Source: Amphiura filiformis
Taxonomy: Eukaryota; Echinodermata; Ophiuroidea; Amphilepidida; Amphiuridae
Length of the DNA: 64,000 nucleotides
Reading direction: 5' to 3'
NCBI RefSeq assembly: GCF_039555335.1
Contig: NC_092637.1
Location: forward strand, 36,995,026 to 37,059,025
Every line of letters begins with the position of its first letter. The stretch's first letter is position 1. Made by a program: the position numbers and the translations under genes. Below the pieces are notes generated by a model, which was not told the DNA's origin, did no database searches, and was given only the letters and a program-made list of their open reading frames with translations. This document shows positions 44,893 to 54,809 of the stretch, piece after piece.

Positions 44893-46503
44893 GCAAAAGG
44901 AGCTGTGCAAGATGCCATTTGCGGAAACTGTAACCTGAAGAAAGCCACATCCTACTGTATGGACTGCAAGGAATTCTTCTTCCAAACCTGCCGCACTGCA
45001 CACGATACTCTCAAAGCCAACAAAGACCACAAGATTATCAGCATTGACGATCTTCGCTCCGGAAAAGTTATGCTACCAATAACTCCATCTGAAGACCAGA
45101 TGTGTAAAGATCATGAAGGCGAGACAAAGAAGTTCTACTGTGTGACCTGTGGGAAGCTTATCTGTAGAGACTGTTGTATTGTGCTGGGTCACCGTCAACA
45201 TCAGGTTATCAGTTTGAAAGAAGCATCACAGAAACAGGTTGAGAAGCTGAAAGATCTTTCAAGAGGAAGTGAAGATCTGAAGAAAAAGTGCAGGAATGCC
45301 CTCAAGAAAACTGAGAATGTAGAGAAGAGTCTTGCCATTGCTTCAAGAGATGTCAAGAAGAACCTGGAAAGGGTTAAGAATGAGTACTACAAGCAGGTTG
45401 ATGCCATTTTCAAGAAACATGAGGTTGATGCCAGGTCAGTAGAGGTCAAGAATGCCAAGGAGCTAGGTCACATCAAGGAAAAACTTCAGACAACATTGGC
45501 TAAACTTGACAGTGCATGTGATCTTGCCACTAGAGTCACACAAACGGGATCTAACTATGACATCACATCAGTATTCCCTACCTTGTCAGCAAGTCTTGAA
45601 GAGCTAAATGAGATGACCGAGCCTGAAGCTGCATCAGAATTACTAGGATATGTTGGGTTCAAAGCACCTGCTAAGGTTAATATTCCTGATTTATTTAGTG
45701 TGTTGGCAGTCAAACCTGGAGACAAATGGGTGCAGAGTGGAAAGTTCAGTACCAAGCCTGGATTGGAGCACCCTTGGGGAATTGCAGTCAACAAAGATGG
45801 TGATATTGCTGTGGCAAATGGAAACAAGAAAGCTCAGGTATTCTCAAATGATGGTAAAGTCAAATGCACATTCCAAGGCCCTTTTGATGCAAGCCTTTCT
45901 GGAATTGCCATCACAACAGACAACAAGTACATCCTCCCTGGCAAGGGTAAGATTCTGTTTTATGATAGCCAAGGCAATAGGTTGAACTATCCCATGGTAC
46001 CAACCTATAATATGAGCAATAAACAACAAAATCCATGTTCTTTCGCTGTAGACTCAACAGGCAGGATTATAGTGGGATTAGAAGGCACCACTATCTCCAT
46101 TCATCATAGAAATGGTCAGTTTATATTCAAGTTTAAAGCTCCATCACAACCATACTGGCTTGCTATCACTTCAAAGGGAGATATTGCAGTTTCTTCCTAT
46201 GATGATTGCACCCTACGACTGATGGATTACTCTGGTAACAATGTCAGAGTAGTACAGCCTCCTCAAGAAGTCACTGAGTGGAACCCATGGGCTGTCTGCT
46301 GTAGTCAGCAAGGTGAGATATTTGTTGTAAATTATGGCAACCCGAAAGCTGTGTATCGGTACACAGCAGATGGTGACCAGTGTCTGGGAAGTGTCATCAC
46401 AGGACTAGATGACCCAACAGGGATCGCTATCTCAGAGGATGGACAGCAACTGTTTGTAGCAGAATATGGTCAATGTGCAATGAAGCTATTCCAGAGACAG
46501 TAA
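44893..46503 (+). CDS. TRIM-NHL gene 2, exon 2: B-boxes, coiled coil, NHL propeller
   Basis: With exon 1 this gives a 621-residue protein. B-box 1 spans residues 95-131 (C95, C98, C107, C110, then F115 where the paralogs have Cys, C118, H122, H131). B-box 2 spans 156-188 (C156, H159, C168, C171, C176, C179, H185, H188). The coiled coil runs about 190-300, a linker 300-365, and NHL-type blades about 370-621, ending AMKLFQRQ. There is no filamin domain, unlike TRIM2/3/71. The loss of the B-box 1 zinc cysteine comes from one base (TTC for TGC at 44980-44982). Residues about 342-410 of this exon match gene 3 almost exactly while both sides resemble gene 1. The function in this animal is unknown; an E3 ligase role is inferred from the RING. 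Confidence 0.92.
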   Translation, partial: AKGAVQDAICGNCNLKKATSYCMDCKEFFFQTCRTAHDTLKANKDHKIISIDDLRSGKVMLPITPSEDQMCKDHEGETKKFYCVTCGKLICRDCCIVLGHRQHQVISLKEASQKQVEKLKDLSRGSEDLKKKCRNALKKTENVEKSLAIASRDVKKNLERVKNEYYKQVDAIFKKHEVDARSVEVKNAKELGHIKEKLQTTLAKLDSACDLATRVTQTGSNYDITSVFPTLSASLEELNEMTEPEAASELLGYVGFKAPAKVNIPDLFSVLAVKPGDKWVQSGKFSTKPGLEHPWGIAVNKDGDIAVANGNKKAQVFSNDGKVKCTFQGPFDASLSGIAITTDNKYILPGKGKILFYDSQGNRLNYPMVPTYNMSNKQQNPCSFAVDSTGRIIVGLEGTTISIHHRNGQFIFKFKAPSQPYWLAITSKGDIAVSSYDDCTLRLMDYSGNNVRVVQPPQEVTEWNPWAVCCSQQGEIFVVNYGNPKAVYRYTADGDQCLGSVITGLDDPTGIAISEDGQQLFVAEYGQCAMKLFQRQ

Positions 46504-47185
46504 CTGTTATGATATCCTTTCAGGTACTGCTATCTTACAGGATGAACAGCAGGTGGTTTATATGTAGCAGCATAGAATTAAAATGATCATGCCATTTCAA
46601 AGATCATGGCTTGCTTTTGACTATATTCATGAGATGTTGGTAACTCATAGATTAACCTGCAGTAACAACAGTGGCATAGCCCGGGGGCATAGCCAGCTCT
46701 TTGAGCCCATGGGGACACACAATTACAAATGCACTGATGTAAAGATATCTACACTTTTTCAAGTGTGTCCTCCAAAAGTTACCAACCGTCCGACGCTGAC
46801 CCAAAATTACTTCAGTGGGCATGGTGGGAAAATTATGCACAAGCATGTGAAAATTTCCCATTTTAATGCCTAAGTGAGCCCAACTGAAGTATATTTGGAA
46901 ATAGATCATAATATATTTATCGTTGTAATTGTATATGAGCCAGTGATGAAGCATAATAAATAAAATAATAATAAAAATAAATAGATCATTAATCCGAGAA
47001 CTCATTTACTGGCATGTGACGAAATGTACTGATGTGTCACGATGAACGTCGAACCAAAAGGCCATCTGTGTTGGGGGAGGAGACCCTTTTGGCTATGCTA
47101 CTGCAAAAACAGTATCTAGAGAAACACTAACCTTGTAATATATTTGTATACATGTTTAAACACAACACCAATTTATAAAAATGTA
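46504..47185. repeat. 3' flank of gene 2, shared with gene 1
   Basis: Aligns with 24240-24275 and 25326-25890. Contains a vestige of the terminal NHL coding segment (46523-46570). An A/T-rich tail (46950-46984, AATAAATAAAATAATAATAA) may end an inserted LINE or SINE fragment that the gene 1 flank lacks. Confidence 0.65.
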
Positions 47186-47189
47186 TTAA

Positions 47190-48079
47190 AGGGCAGGTCT
47201 ATTGCAAAAACAACATCATATCATTGGCAAGCTAATATTATAAGGACAATGAAAATGACTCCTTTTTTGAGAAAATAAGACGAAACCAACTTAAGCGGTG
47301 AGTTCCTTCGAACGAGACAGATTTGGCCTAGAAAAACGGTGTCGTCCTGAAATGAGATGTGCCCGCTTGAGAAAATAAGAAAAAAAGACTATAAACGCTC
47401 TCAATGGACAGAACGTATACTGTTGTTGTTCACAGAAAAAAATTCCAAATTAGTATTACAAATTTAATGGTTTTTAAACATATGGACAAAATCAGCCGCT
47501 TATTTTTTTTATATATTAGACAATTGTGATATTACAATTCATATGTATATCAATATCATGAGAAATATTAGTCCTAAAAAATAAATACATAATTTGAGCT
47601 TAGAATTTCATCTGAGACTAGCATATAAACCGTGTCCATAAAGTCCACAAACTCATGTATCTGATTTCCCTGTATATTGCAATGCTATAGTTTCAGTTGG
47701 ATGAAATATTACAAAGCAAACACATAGTAACAATACTGTGTGGGCTTTGTTCCCGAAATGAGAACAATAGTGTGCATATTGTTATGCAGCATTGTTATGG
47801 TAAGTGATAGTACAACTCATTGTTGCTAATGTCAAACTTGTCAAAGTGATTGTGATTGTATGATGAGAGCATGATAAAGTGTCCGCTTCATTTACCTACG
47901 TCATCAGCCAAACGGGGGGAGAACACATACGCTTCAAACAGGGGAAGAATACGTACGAGGCTGAACTTTACCCACACAATTTCTCCAACGCACAAAAAAT
48001 TGCAACAAGTGTCAACTTGTAATGTAATAATTATTCTCTTCGAATAGAGATAAACTTGTTTTTGCAATAGACCTGCCCT
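47190..48079. mobile_element. TTAA-flanked TIR element, 890 bp
   Basis: The ends AGGGCAGGTCTATTGCAAAA and TTTTGCAATAGACCTGCCCT are perfect inverted repeats. TTAA stands on both sides (47186-47189 and 48080-48083). The gene 1 3' flank near 25887 (AAATGCATTTAACCAAAACACAG) is the empty site. TTAA targeting suggests piggyBac-type mobilisation. It carries a copy of the sequence at 24400-24625. Non-coding. Confidence 0.88.
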
Positions 48080-48083
48080 TTAA

Positions 48084-49814
48084 CCTAAGCACAGATTTCA
48101 AATTATTGCTAAACAGAAACCATCAAAACTCTATACATGTCAAATTTTTTTAAACATGCTTACAAGTAGACTGGTTCTATTTTGAAAATAATAGCATCAA
48201 GCAGCAAGTTAAATAAGAAGAGAACCACAGTTCAAGAAAATAAATGAGTCTTCAGCATAGATTTCAACACGGATGTGGTCGCAGCAGATTTTATGTCCGC
48301 GGGTAGTGAATTCCATTTGCTGTGTAACATGCGAACTAGACATCGCAGATAGTGCAAACGATTCTTTTTCTGAAACCTCTTAGCTAGGAGAACAATTTGA
48401 CGCAACTTTTATGAAAATCTGAGCAACTTTGACTTTTGACCCATACACAAGCAAATCGACCTGTGACCTTTAGTGCTCCATAACTTCTTGAAAGATAGGT
48501 CGTACATGCACAACATTAAATTTCCAGTCGAATAATTTGACATGTTTGAGAGTGTTATAGGAATTAAAATAATTTTGTCCCCTATACAATACTATGGGGG
48601 TATTTTGAGGGTCATGGTCTCAAGATATTGCTTAGCAGACAACAGATTCGAGTTTCAGCATACCCAAAGTTACAAAAATAAGCTGGTTGCCAACTTTTAC
48701 TCAAACATGCCGCTAGATCCAAAATAGAACCAGCAACTGCTCAGGTGCCATATTTCCACCTCCTAAAAAGCCTCAATTCACACCTCCCCTGATAAATAGC
48801 ATATTTCTATCCCTAACAAAACTGGGAGGAAAACTAATCTATGTACTAATCTAAAATCAAGCCATAGTTCGATTCAGATGGCATAAACAAGGGCGTCAAT
48901 CCGAAGTTGATCGTGGGAGGGGGGCACAATGTTTGTGAAATATGATTCTTGTCGCACTTGGGGTGTCTGAGGTGGGGATGTGCCCCCTTCTGTCATTGGA
49001 AAATTTTACAAAATGAGCACCAAAATTTGGTGGGCACTTGGGGGGGGGTACAAAGACAAAAATTGCCCAGTGAGCTTTATTCTGGCCCAACTTTGCTGGG
49101 ATATATGAGGGCAAAGCACACACAAAATTTCAGTTTCATGCTATTTGAAGTGAAAAGCTGTGAAAGTTGATACACATTGTGTTCATTTCTCGCGAAATAT
49201 GCAAAAATTTTACACTATTTTATACCCAAATCAAGGTGTTTACCGAAAGTATGTGTCCTGGGGTGTGCGTATTTAAACAAACTAGAACAAGGATTTGTTT
49301 CTTTGAGTTGTCAGGGGGGTCGAAGATTTAATATTTAGTCAGCTTTGGCATGTGTATCTGCGTTGTGTTTACTTTTTTCAATCTTTCTAATTCCATCTTT
49401 TTCCTCAGTCTCCTCTCTTTCCTTTCAGTCGTTGGCGTACCAGATACCAGGGGTAAGACAAATGCTTTTTACCGGTAAAGTTACAGGGACAACTATGCAT
49501 ATTGTTCACACAAAACTAACTGATATACTATTTTAGTCCCCAATCACAGTGAATTGGAATGTGAATTTGAATTTGAAAGTGAATTTGAATATGATGAAAT
49601 GCAGCATGAAAATGTTTTAAATTTTACAATATTTTAGCAAAAAATAAAGGTATGATATTGAATATTGCCTGTATTTTTACAGTAAGCCTACTTAGATCGG
49701 GTAAGTATTTGCCGAAACATGGGTAGAGGGGGGACATTTGATATTGTGTCCCCCAACCCATATCATAATAAGGGATCTTTTTTCCGGCATGATTATAATG
49801 TATTACTTATTAGG
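48084..49814. other. Intergenic between genes 2 and 3, no gene recognised
   Basis: 48170-48735 is bounded by short inverted phrases (CTGGTTCTATTTTGAAA and CCAAAATAGAACCAG), which could mark a decayed element. 49545-49600 is a run of GAATTTGAA-type repeats. A GGGGGGG-rich stretch at 48900-49060 resembles ends of interspersed repeats. Short frames are unsupported. Confidence 0.45.
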
Positions 49815-50412
49815 GGGCTGACATTTTATTTTTACACTGGGAAGTAAGAAATAATCATGATGATAACTTTGAAGAACACAATTCATGATATTTTGGAGTT
49901 TAAACAACATTTTGATTTAACGAATCACTGCCAGTAGTGTCTTTAATATCCATGTACTTCATGTAGTTGGAATTTAATTTTTGGTGTTATTTGGTGTGAG
50001 AAAGGATCACAACTTTTCTGTTTGTGGTAGTAGCCAATCAAATTGCTGAAAATCAACCGGTCAATTTTTTCCAAATAGCATGACAGTTTTGCATAGTAAT
50101 GTCCTTGTAAATGATCTTTTTTAGGCATGATTATAAATGTATTAATTATTAATTCATCCTGCTGGAGGTCATTACCATGATTACCAAGTATGCTCAGTAA
50201 GTGTATTATGCATTCCCTTTTAAAGGGATATTTTTACAATGGATTGCAAATCCCTGACAAAAGGGGTCGTTACCAACTATATAATGAATTGTGCATGAAA
50301 GTGAAAAGTTCAGGGATGGTTGGATGCACATAAAGCTATATATGTGTTGAAATTTACAACTGTACATGTATACTATATTGTGCATTGGTGATATTCAAGG
50401 AAGTATATACAA
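49815..50412 (+). promoter_or_regulatory. Distal 5' flank of gene 3, shared with gene 2
   Basis: Aligns in order with gene 2 sequence at 31170-31260, 32626-32762 and 35045-35430, without the two large insertions present there. It is therefore the less disturbed copy of the duplicated upstream region. Regulatory content is inferred from conservation only. Confidence 0.5.
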
Positions 50413-51617
50413 ACTAGAGCGGTTCTCGACTTGCGCGGTTCTCGACGCAAAGCGTCGGCCGCAATGCCTCCACCTTGAGGCGTATCATTTTAACCGGTGC
50501 AATTTCACTAGGAGCTGGCCATCCCTAAATGTTGACTGTACCCACCAAGTTTCATGCCCATACAACAGTTTAGTAACTTGACCTTAGTTAACCCCTGGGT
50601 GACCTTGGATGACCCTGGAATGACCTTCCAAAAATTTGACTCTAAATGTTGACTGTACCCACCAAGTTTCATGCCCATACGACAGTTTTTAGTAACTTGA
50701 CCTCAGATGACCCCGGATGACCCCAGAATGATCTTCCAAAATTTTGGCTCTAAATGTTGACTGTACCCACCAAGTTTTATGCCCATATGACAATTTTTAG
50801 TAATTTGACCTCAGATGACCCCTGGGTGACCTTGGCTGACCCCAAAATGACCTTCAAAAAATTGGCTCTAAATGTTGACTGTACTCACCCAGTTTCATGC
50901 CCATATGGCAGCTTTTGCTAATTTGACCTCAGATGACCCCTGGATGACCTTGGGTGACCTTGACCCACTGACCAATACAAACTTGTTCTGTCTAGGGTCA
51001 AGATGCACCCACCCACCAAGTTTGAGGTACGTGCGACCCCTAGTCTCTGAGAAAATGGTATTTTGCTTGTTACGCATAAATTATGCAAATTAGGTACTTA
51101 ATTACCATATTTTGTGCTGAAAATCTAATCAGGTCAAGAACCTTTGGCCCTTCTCCCCACCAAGTTACGTCACTGTAACCCATCACGGATCTCCAGATAA
51201 TCTGTTCACAAGGTTTTTTGCTTGATATGCATCAAATACGCATAAATTATGCAAATTAGGTACTTAATTAGCATATTTTGCGCTGAAAATCTAATCAGGT
51301 CGAGAACATCTGGCCACGCTACTTCCCACCAAGTTACGTCACTGTACCCCATACGGATCTCCAGATAATCTGTTCATAAGGTATTTTGCTTATTACGCAT
51401 ATTACGCATAAATTATGCAAATTAGGTACTTAATTACCATATTTTGAGACGAAAACCTCCTATAATTTGAAGACCCCCAATGACCATCCCTCCACCAACT
51501 TGCATCACTGTACGTCTTACCAGTTCTGAGAAATTGCACTCGTAAGCTCGGACGGACAGAGAGACAGAGAGACAGACGGACAACCAGGAAACATAATACC
51601 TCCGGTGGAGGCATAAA
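50413..51617. mobile_element. Inserted composite repeat, 1.2 kb, upstream of gene 3
   Basis: It splits AAGTATATACAAA from ACAACTTTGCTGTGTAC; the gene 2 flank (about 35418-35445) is the empty site. It starts CTAGAGCGGTTCTCGACTTG and ends ACCTCCGGTGGAGGCATAA. Inside are about four units of roughly 115 bp (CTAAATGTTGACTGTACCCA, CCAAGTTTCATGCCCATA, TGACCTCAGATGACCCC), then GGATCTCCAGATAA-type units (51055-51445), then GGACAGAGAGACAGAGAGAC. Class unknown; its layout resembles the block at 33617-34345. Confidence 0.78.
51055..51445. repeat. Tandem units of about 165 bp (GGATCTCCAGATAA family)
   Basis: More than two units with the same phrases as 44387-44825 and 40196-40384. Here they are embedded in the insertion 50413-51617, which suggests that the family is an internal module of that element and spreads with it. 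Confidence 0.85.
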
Positions 51618-51769
51618 AACAACTTTGCTGTGTACAAGAATTCTCACCGTGATAGATATGATAAATTAGATATGCCAACTTGTAAAAACTGTGAATCACT
51701 TAATATGTGATACAGTGATATGACGGTATTCCCTATAACATTTAATAAGTGCACCCTTTTGCTACCAAC

Positions 51770-52024
51770 ATGGCTGAGAGTCAACTTGCAGAAGCAATCC
51801 GTCGGGATCTTTTGGAGTGTGGGATCTGTTTGGATCGATACAATAAACCAAGAGGACTACCATGCCTCCATTGCTTCTGTCACAGCTGCTTAGAGAGTTA
51901 CTGTAAAGGACAGAAGACAGTGCTGTGTCCAAACTGTAAGAGACCAACATCAGTACCAAAAGAAGGAGTGTCTGGATTCCCTGCTCATTTCATCATCAAC
52001 ACTCTAAAAGACACACTGGATAAG
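51770..52024 (+). CDS. TRIM-NHL gene 3, exon 1: RING finger
   Basis: The exon codes 85 residues, MAESQLAEAIRRDLLECGIC... to ...DTLDK, start context ACCAACATGG as in gene 1, donor G|GTAAAT in phase 0. All eight C3HC4 ligands are in place. An in-frame upstream extension (MHPFATN) begins with a non-ATG codon and is not used. The intron to exon 2 is 1174 bp, the shortest of the four and probably closest to the ancestral size. Confidence 0.91.
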
Positions 52025-53198
52025 GTAAATCAACTGCCAAAACATATCTTCTTATATTTTATAGTAACAAAGACATTCCTTTCCAGCACAGTGACAAGAA
52101 AGCTGGCTATATTTTTTCTTTCAATTTAAAAATAGATAGACTTTACTCCTAATTAGATATTTTAGGGGCTGTGCAATTATTATGAGCCTGCCTCCCCCCC
52201 CCCCCCTGGGTCAATTTTCCAAAAGGTGTGCCAACAATACTTGCCTCTCCCCTCTTGGCCTGCCAAGAATCGCCTGTCCACTCTCTTGACCTGCCAAAAA
52301 ATATTTGCCCCTCCCCCTTTGCACATGCCAAATTTTAGAATATTTGCAAACCTTAAATGATTATATTGCAAAGCAAGGAAGAAAATGTGCATATTTTTAA
52401 AAAGCATTTCCGGTCTGTTTTCATAAGCCTTTTTGGAGCATCTTATTTAAAAGGCGCCCCATGAATGTGTGCCAAAAATTCTTCCCCAACCCTCTTTTTA
52501 CCCTACCTCCAGGGCTCATAACTAGGCCAAAAAAATTAATTGTTTGGTTGCCCTTCCAAGACAAAATTTTGGAGGGTCGGTAGAACGATCCTTTTTTTTT
52601 TTCATGGGCTCTTCATCCATTTTACCTTCATTATGAAAAGGCTAGAATTGACATTCTTGATCATTTTACATTAAAAAAATTGTGTGTTTTTGGACTGAAT
52701 TTAAATGGAAATACTTCTTATTTTTAATCAAATATGCATTTAATAAATAAAATGAGTGAATAACAAATATAAAAAGGACTTGATACTGTCCAAATTAAAG
52801 GTTCATTCTAAAAGTAAAACAGTGATTGAAAAAAAAACTGACCCAAGATTTTTTGGGTCGGTCTCTGAGGGTAACCAAAGATTTTTTTAGCTTTATTTCA
52901 TAGCCCCTAGTCATTCTCAGAAATTTTGATTGAATTTGTGACCCATCTCATTGAAATACAGCAGTTGTCAGGAATGGTTGTTTAATTTTTATGAGATTTT
53001 AATACATGCCACATCTTGCTTTGCATTTTAAGGCTAAAAAAGTTTTGTTTCCTGTAGACCGTGCATTCGTTTTTGGGAGCAAATAAATCAAAATTTACTA
53101 CTTTATAGAGAAGTATGTCAAGACAATCTCTGAGCATAATCATGTAACTCGAAAATGTAAGAAGTAACCTAAAATTTGTTATAATGTTCTTGTTTTAG
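52025..53198. other. Intron 1 of gene 3, with interspersed repeat family B copy 2
   Basis: 52155-52480 matches the repeat at 8205-8440 (GTGCAATTATTATGAGCC, a C run, TGCCAA...TTTGCCC). 52540-52920 is AT-rich with TTTTTTTGGGTCGGT phrases also seen near 55845-56070. The last 70 bp is the conserved intron end (GAGCATAATCATGTAACTCG ... CTTGTTTTAG). Confidence 0.6.
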
Positions 53199-54809
53199 GC
53201 AAAAGGAGCTGTGCAAGATTCTGTTTGTGGAAACTGCAACCTGAAGAAAGCCACAACCTACTGCATGGACTGCAAGGAATTCTTCTGCCAAACCTGCCTC
53301 AGTGCACATGATACTCTCAAAGCTAACAAAGACCACAAGATTGTCAGCGTTGAAGATCTTCACTTTGGAAAGGTTATGTTGCCAGTGGCTGCATCTGAAG
53401 ACCAGAAGTGTAAGGATCATGAAGGCGAGACAAAGAAGTTGTACTGTGTTACATGCGATAAGCCCATCTGCACTGAGTGCATCGTGCTGGATCATCGCCA
53501 ACATCAATTCATCAGTTTGAAAAAAGCATCAGAGAAGCAGGTGGCGCAGCTGAAAGATCTTGCAAGAGGAAGTGAAGTTTTGAAGGTGGAATACAAAAAA
53601 GCAATCACTGGAACAGAAGCAGTGACGAAGAATCTTATCAGGTCTGCATCAGATGTCAGGAAGAATCTGCAGAAGATCAAAGGTGAATATCAAAGAAAGC
53701 TTGATGCCATCTTCCAGAAACATGGAGCAGATGTGGATTCACTTGAAATACAAAGAGTTCAGAAGCTTGATAGAAACCAAGAACAGCTTCAGACAACATT
53801 AGCTAAATTGGAAAATGCATGTGATCTTGCTACTAGAGTCACACAGACAGGATCCGACTATGACATCACTGCAGTCTTCCCTACCTTGTCAGCAAGCCTC
53901 ACAGAGATGAATGAGATGGCTAAGCCTGTAGCTACACCCGAGTTCCTGGGATATGTTGGGTTCAAAGCACCTGATACAGTTGATATTCCAGATTTGTTTA
54001 GTGTGTTGTCAGTCAATCCAGGAGACAAATGGGTGCAGAGTGGACAGTTTAGTACCATGCCTGCATTGAAAGAGCCATATGGAATTGCAGTCAACAAAGA
54101 TGGTGACATTGCTGTGACAAATGGAATCCACAAAATCTGCAAAGTTTTCTCAAAGGATGGTGAAGTCAAGTACACATTCCAAGGCCCTTTTGATGCATAC
54201 CTTTCTAATATTGCCACCACTACAGACAACAAGTACATCCTCCCTGGCAAGGGTAAGATTCTGTTTTATGATAGCCAAGGCAATAGGTTGAACTATCCCA
54301 TGGTACCAACCTATGATATGAGCAATAAACAACAAAATCCATGTTCTTTCGCTGTAGACTCAACAGGCAGGATTATAGTGGGATTAGAAGGCACCACTAT
54401 CTCCATTCATCATAGAAATGGTCAGTTCACATCCAAGTTTAAAGCTCCATCACAACCAAGCTGGCTTGCTGTAACTGCAAAAGGAGATATTGCAGTTTCT
54501 TTCTATTCTGATAAAACCCTACGACTGATGGATTTCTCTGGTAACAAAGTCAGAGTAGTGCAGCCTCCTCATGGAATCATTGAGTGGGAGCCATATGGTA
54601 TCTGCTGTAGTAAGCAAGGTGAGATATTTGTTGTGAATCAGGGCAACCCTAAAGCTGTATATCGGTACACAGCAGATGGTAACCAGTGTCTGGGATGTGT
54701 CATCACAGGACTTGATAACCCAGCAGGTATTGCTATCTCAGAGGATGGACAGCAACTGTTTGTAGCAGAATTTATGCAACATGTAGTGAAGATACTCCGA
54801 AGACAATAA
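53199..54809 (+). CDS. TRIM-NHL gene 3, exon 2: B-boxes, coiled coil, NHL propeller
   Basis: Together with exon 1 it codes 621 residues. B-box 1 (CGNC...C..C....C..C...H...H) is complete, including the cysteine lost in gene 2. B-box 2 is CKDHEGETKKLYC..C....C..CIVLDH..H, one residue shorter between the last Cys and His than in genes 1 and 2. The coiled coil (KVEYKKAITGTEAVTKNLIR...) is the most divergent part of the family, which could change the dimer partner. The NHL-type propeller ends HVVKILRRQ. The middle of the propeller (54222-54427) is nearly identical in DNA to gene 2, far closer than the rest. An intact E3 ligase of the RING-BB1-BB2-CC-NHL type is inferred. Confidence 0.93.
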   Translation, partial: AKGAVQDSVCGNCNLKKATTYCMDCKEFFCQTCLSAHDTLKANKDHKIVSVEDLHFGKVMLPVAASEDQKCKDHEGETKKLYCVTCDKPICTECIVLDHRQHQFISLKKASEKQVAQLKDLARGSEVLKVEYKKAITGTEAVTKNLIRSASDVRKNLQKIKGEYQRKLDAIFQKHGADVDSLEIQRVQKLDRNQEQLQTTLAKLENACDLATRVTQTGSDYDITAVFPTLSASLTEMNEMAKPVATPEFLGYVGFKAPDTVDIPDLFSVLSVNPGDKWVQSGQFSTMPALKEPYGIAVNKDGDIAVTNGIHKICKVFSKDGEVKYTFQGPFDAYLSNIATTTDNKYILPGKGKILFYDSQGNRLNYPMVPTYDMSNKQQNPCSFAVDSTGRIIVGLEGTTISIHHRNGQFTSKFKAPSQPSWLAVTAKGDIAVSFYSDKTLRLMDFSGNKVRVVQPPHGIIEWEPYGICCSKQGEIFVVNQGNPKAVYRYTADGNQCLGCVITGLDNPAGIAISEDGQQLFVAEFMQHVVKILRRQ

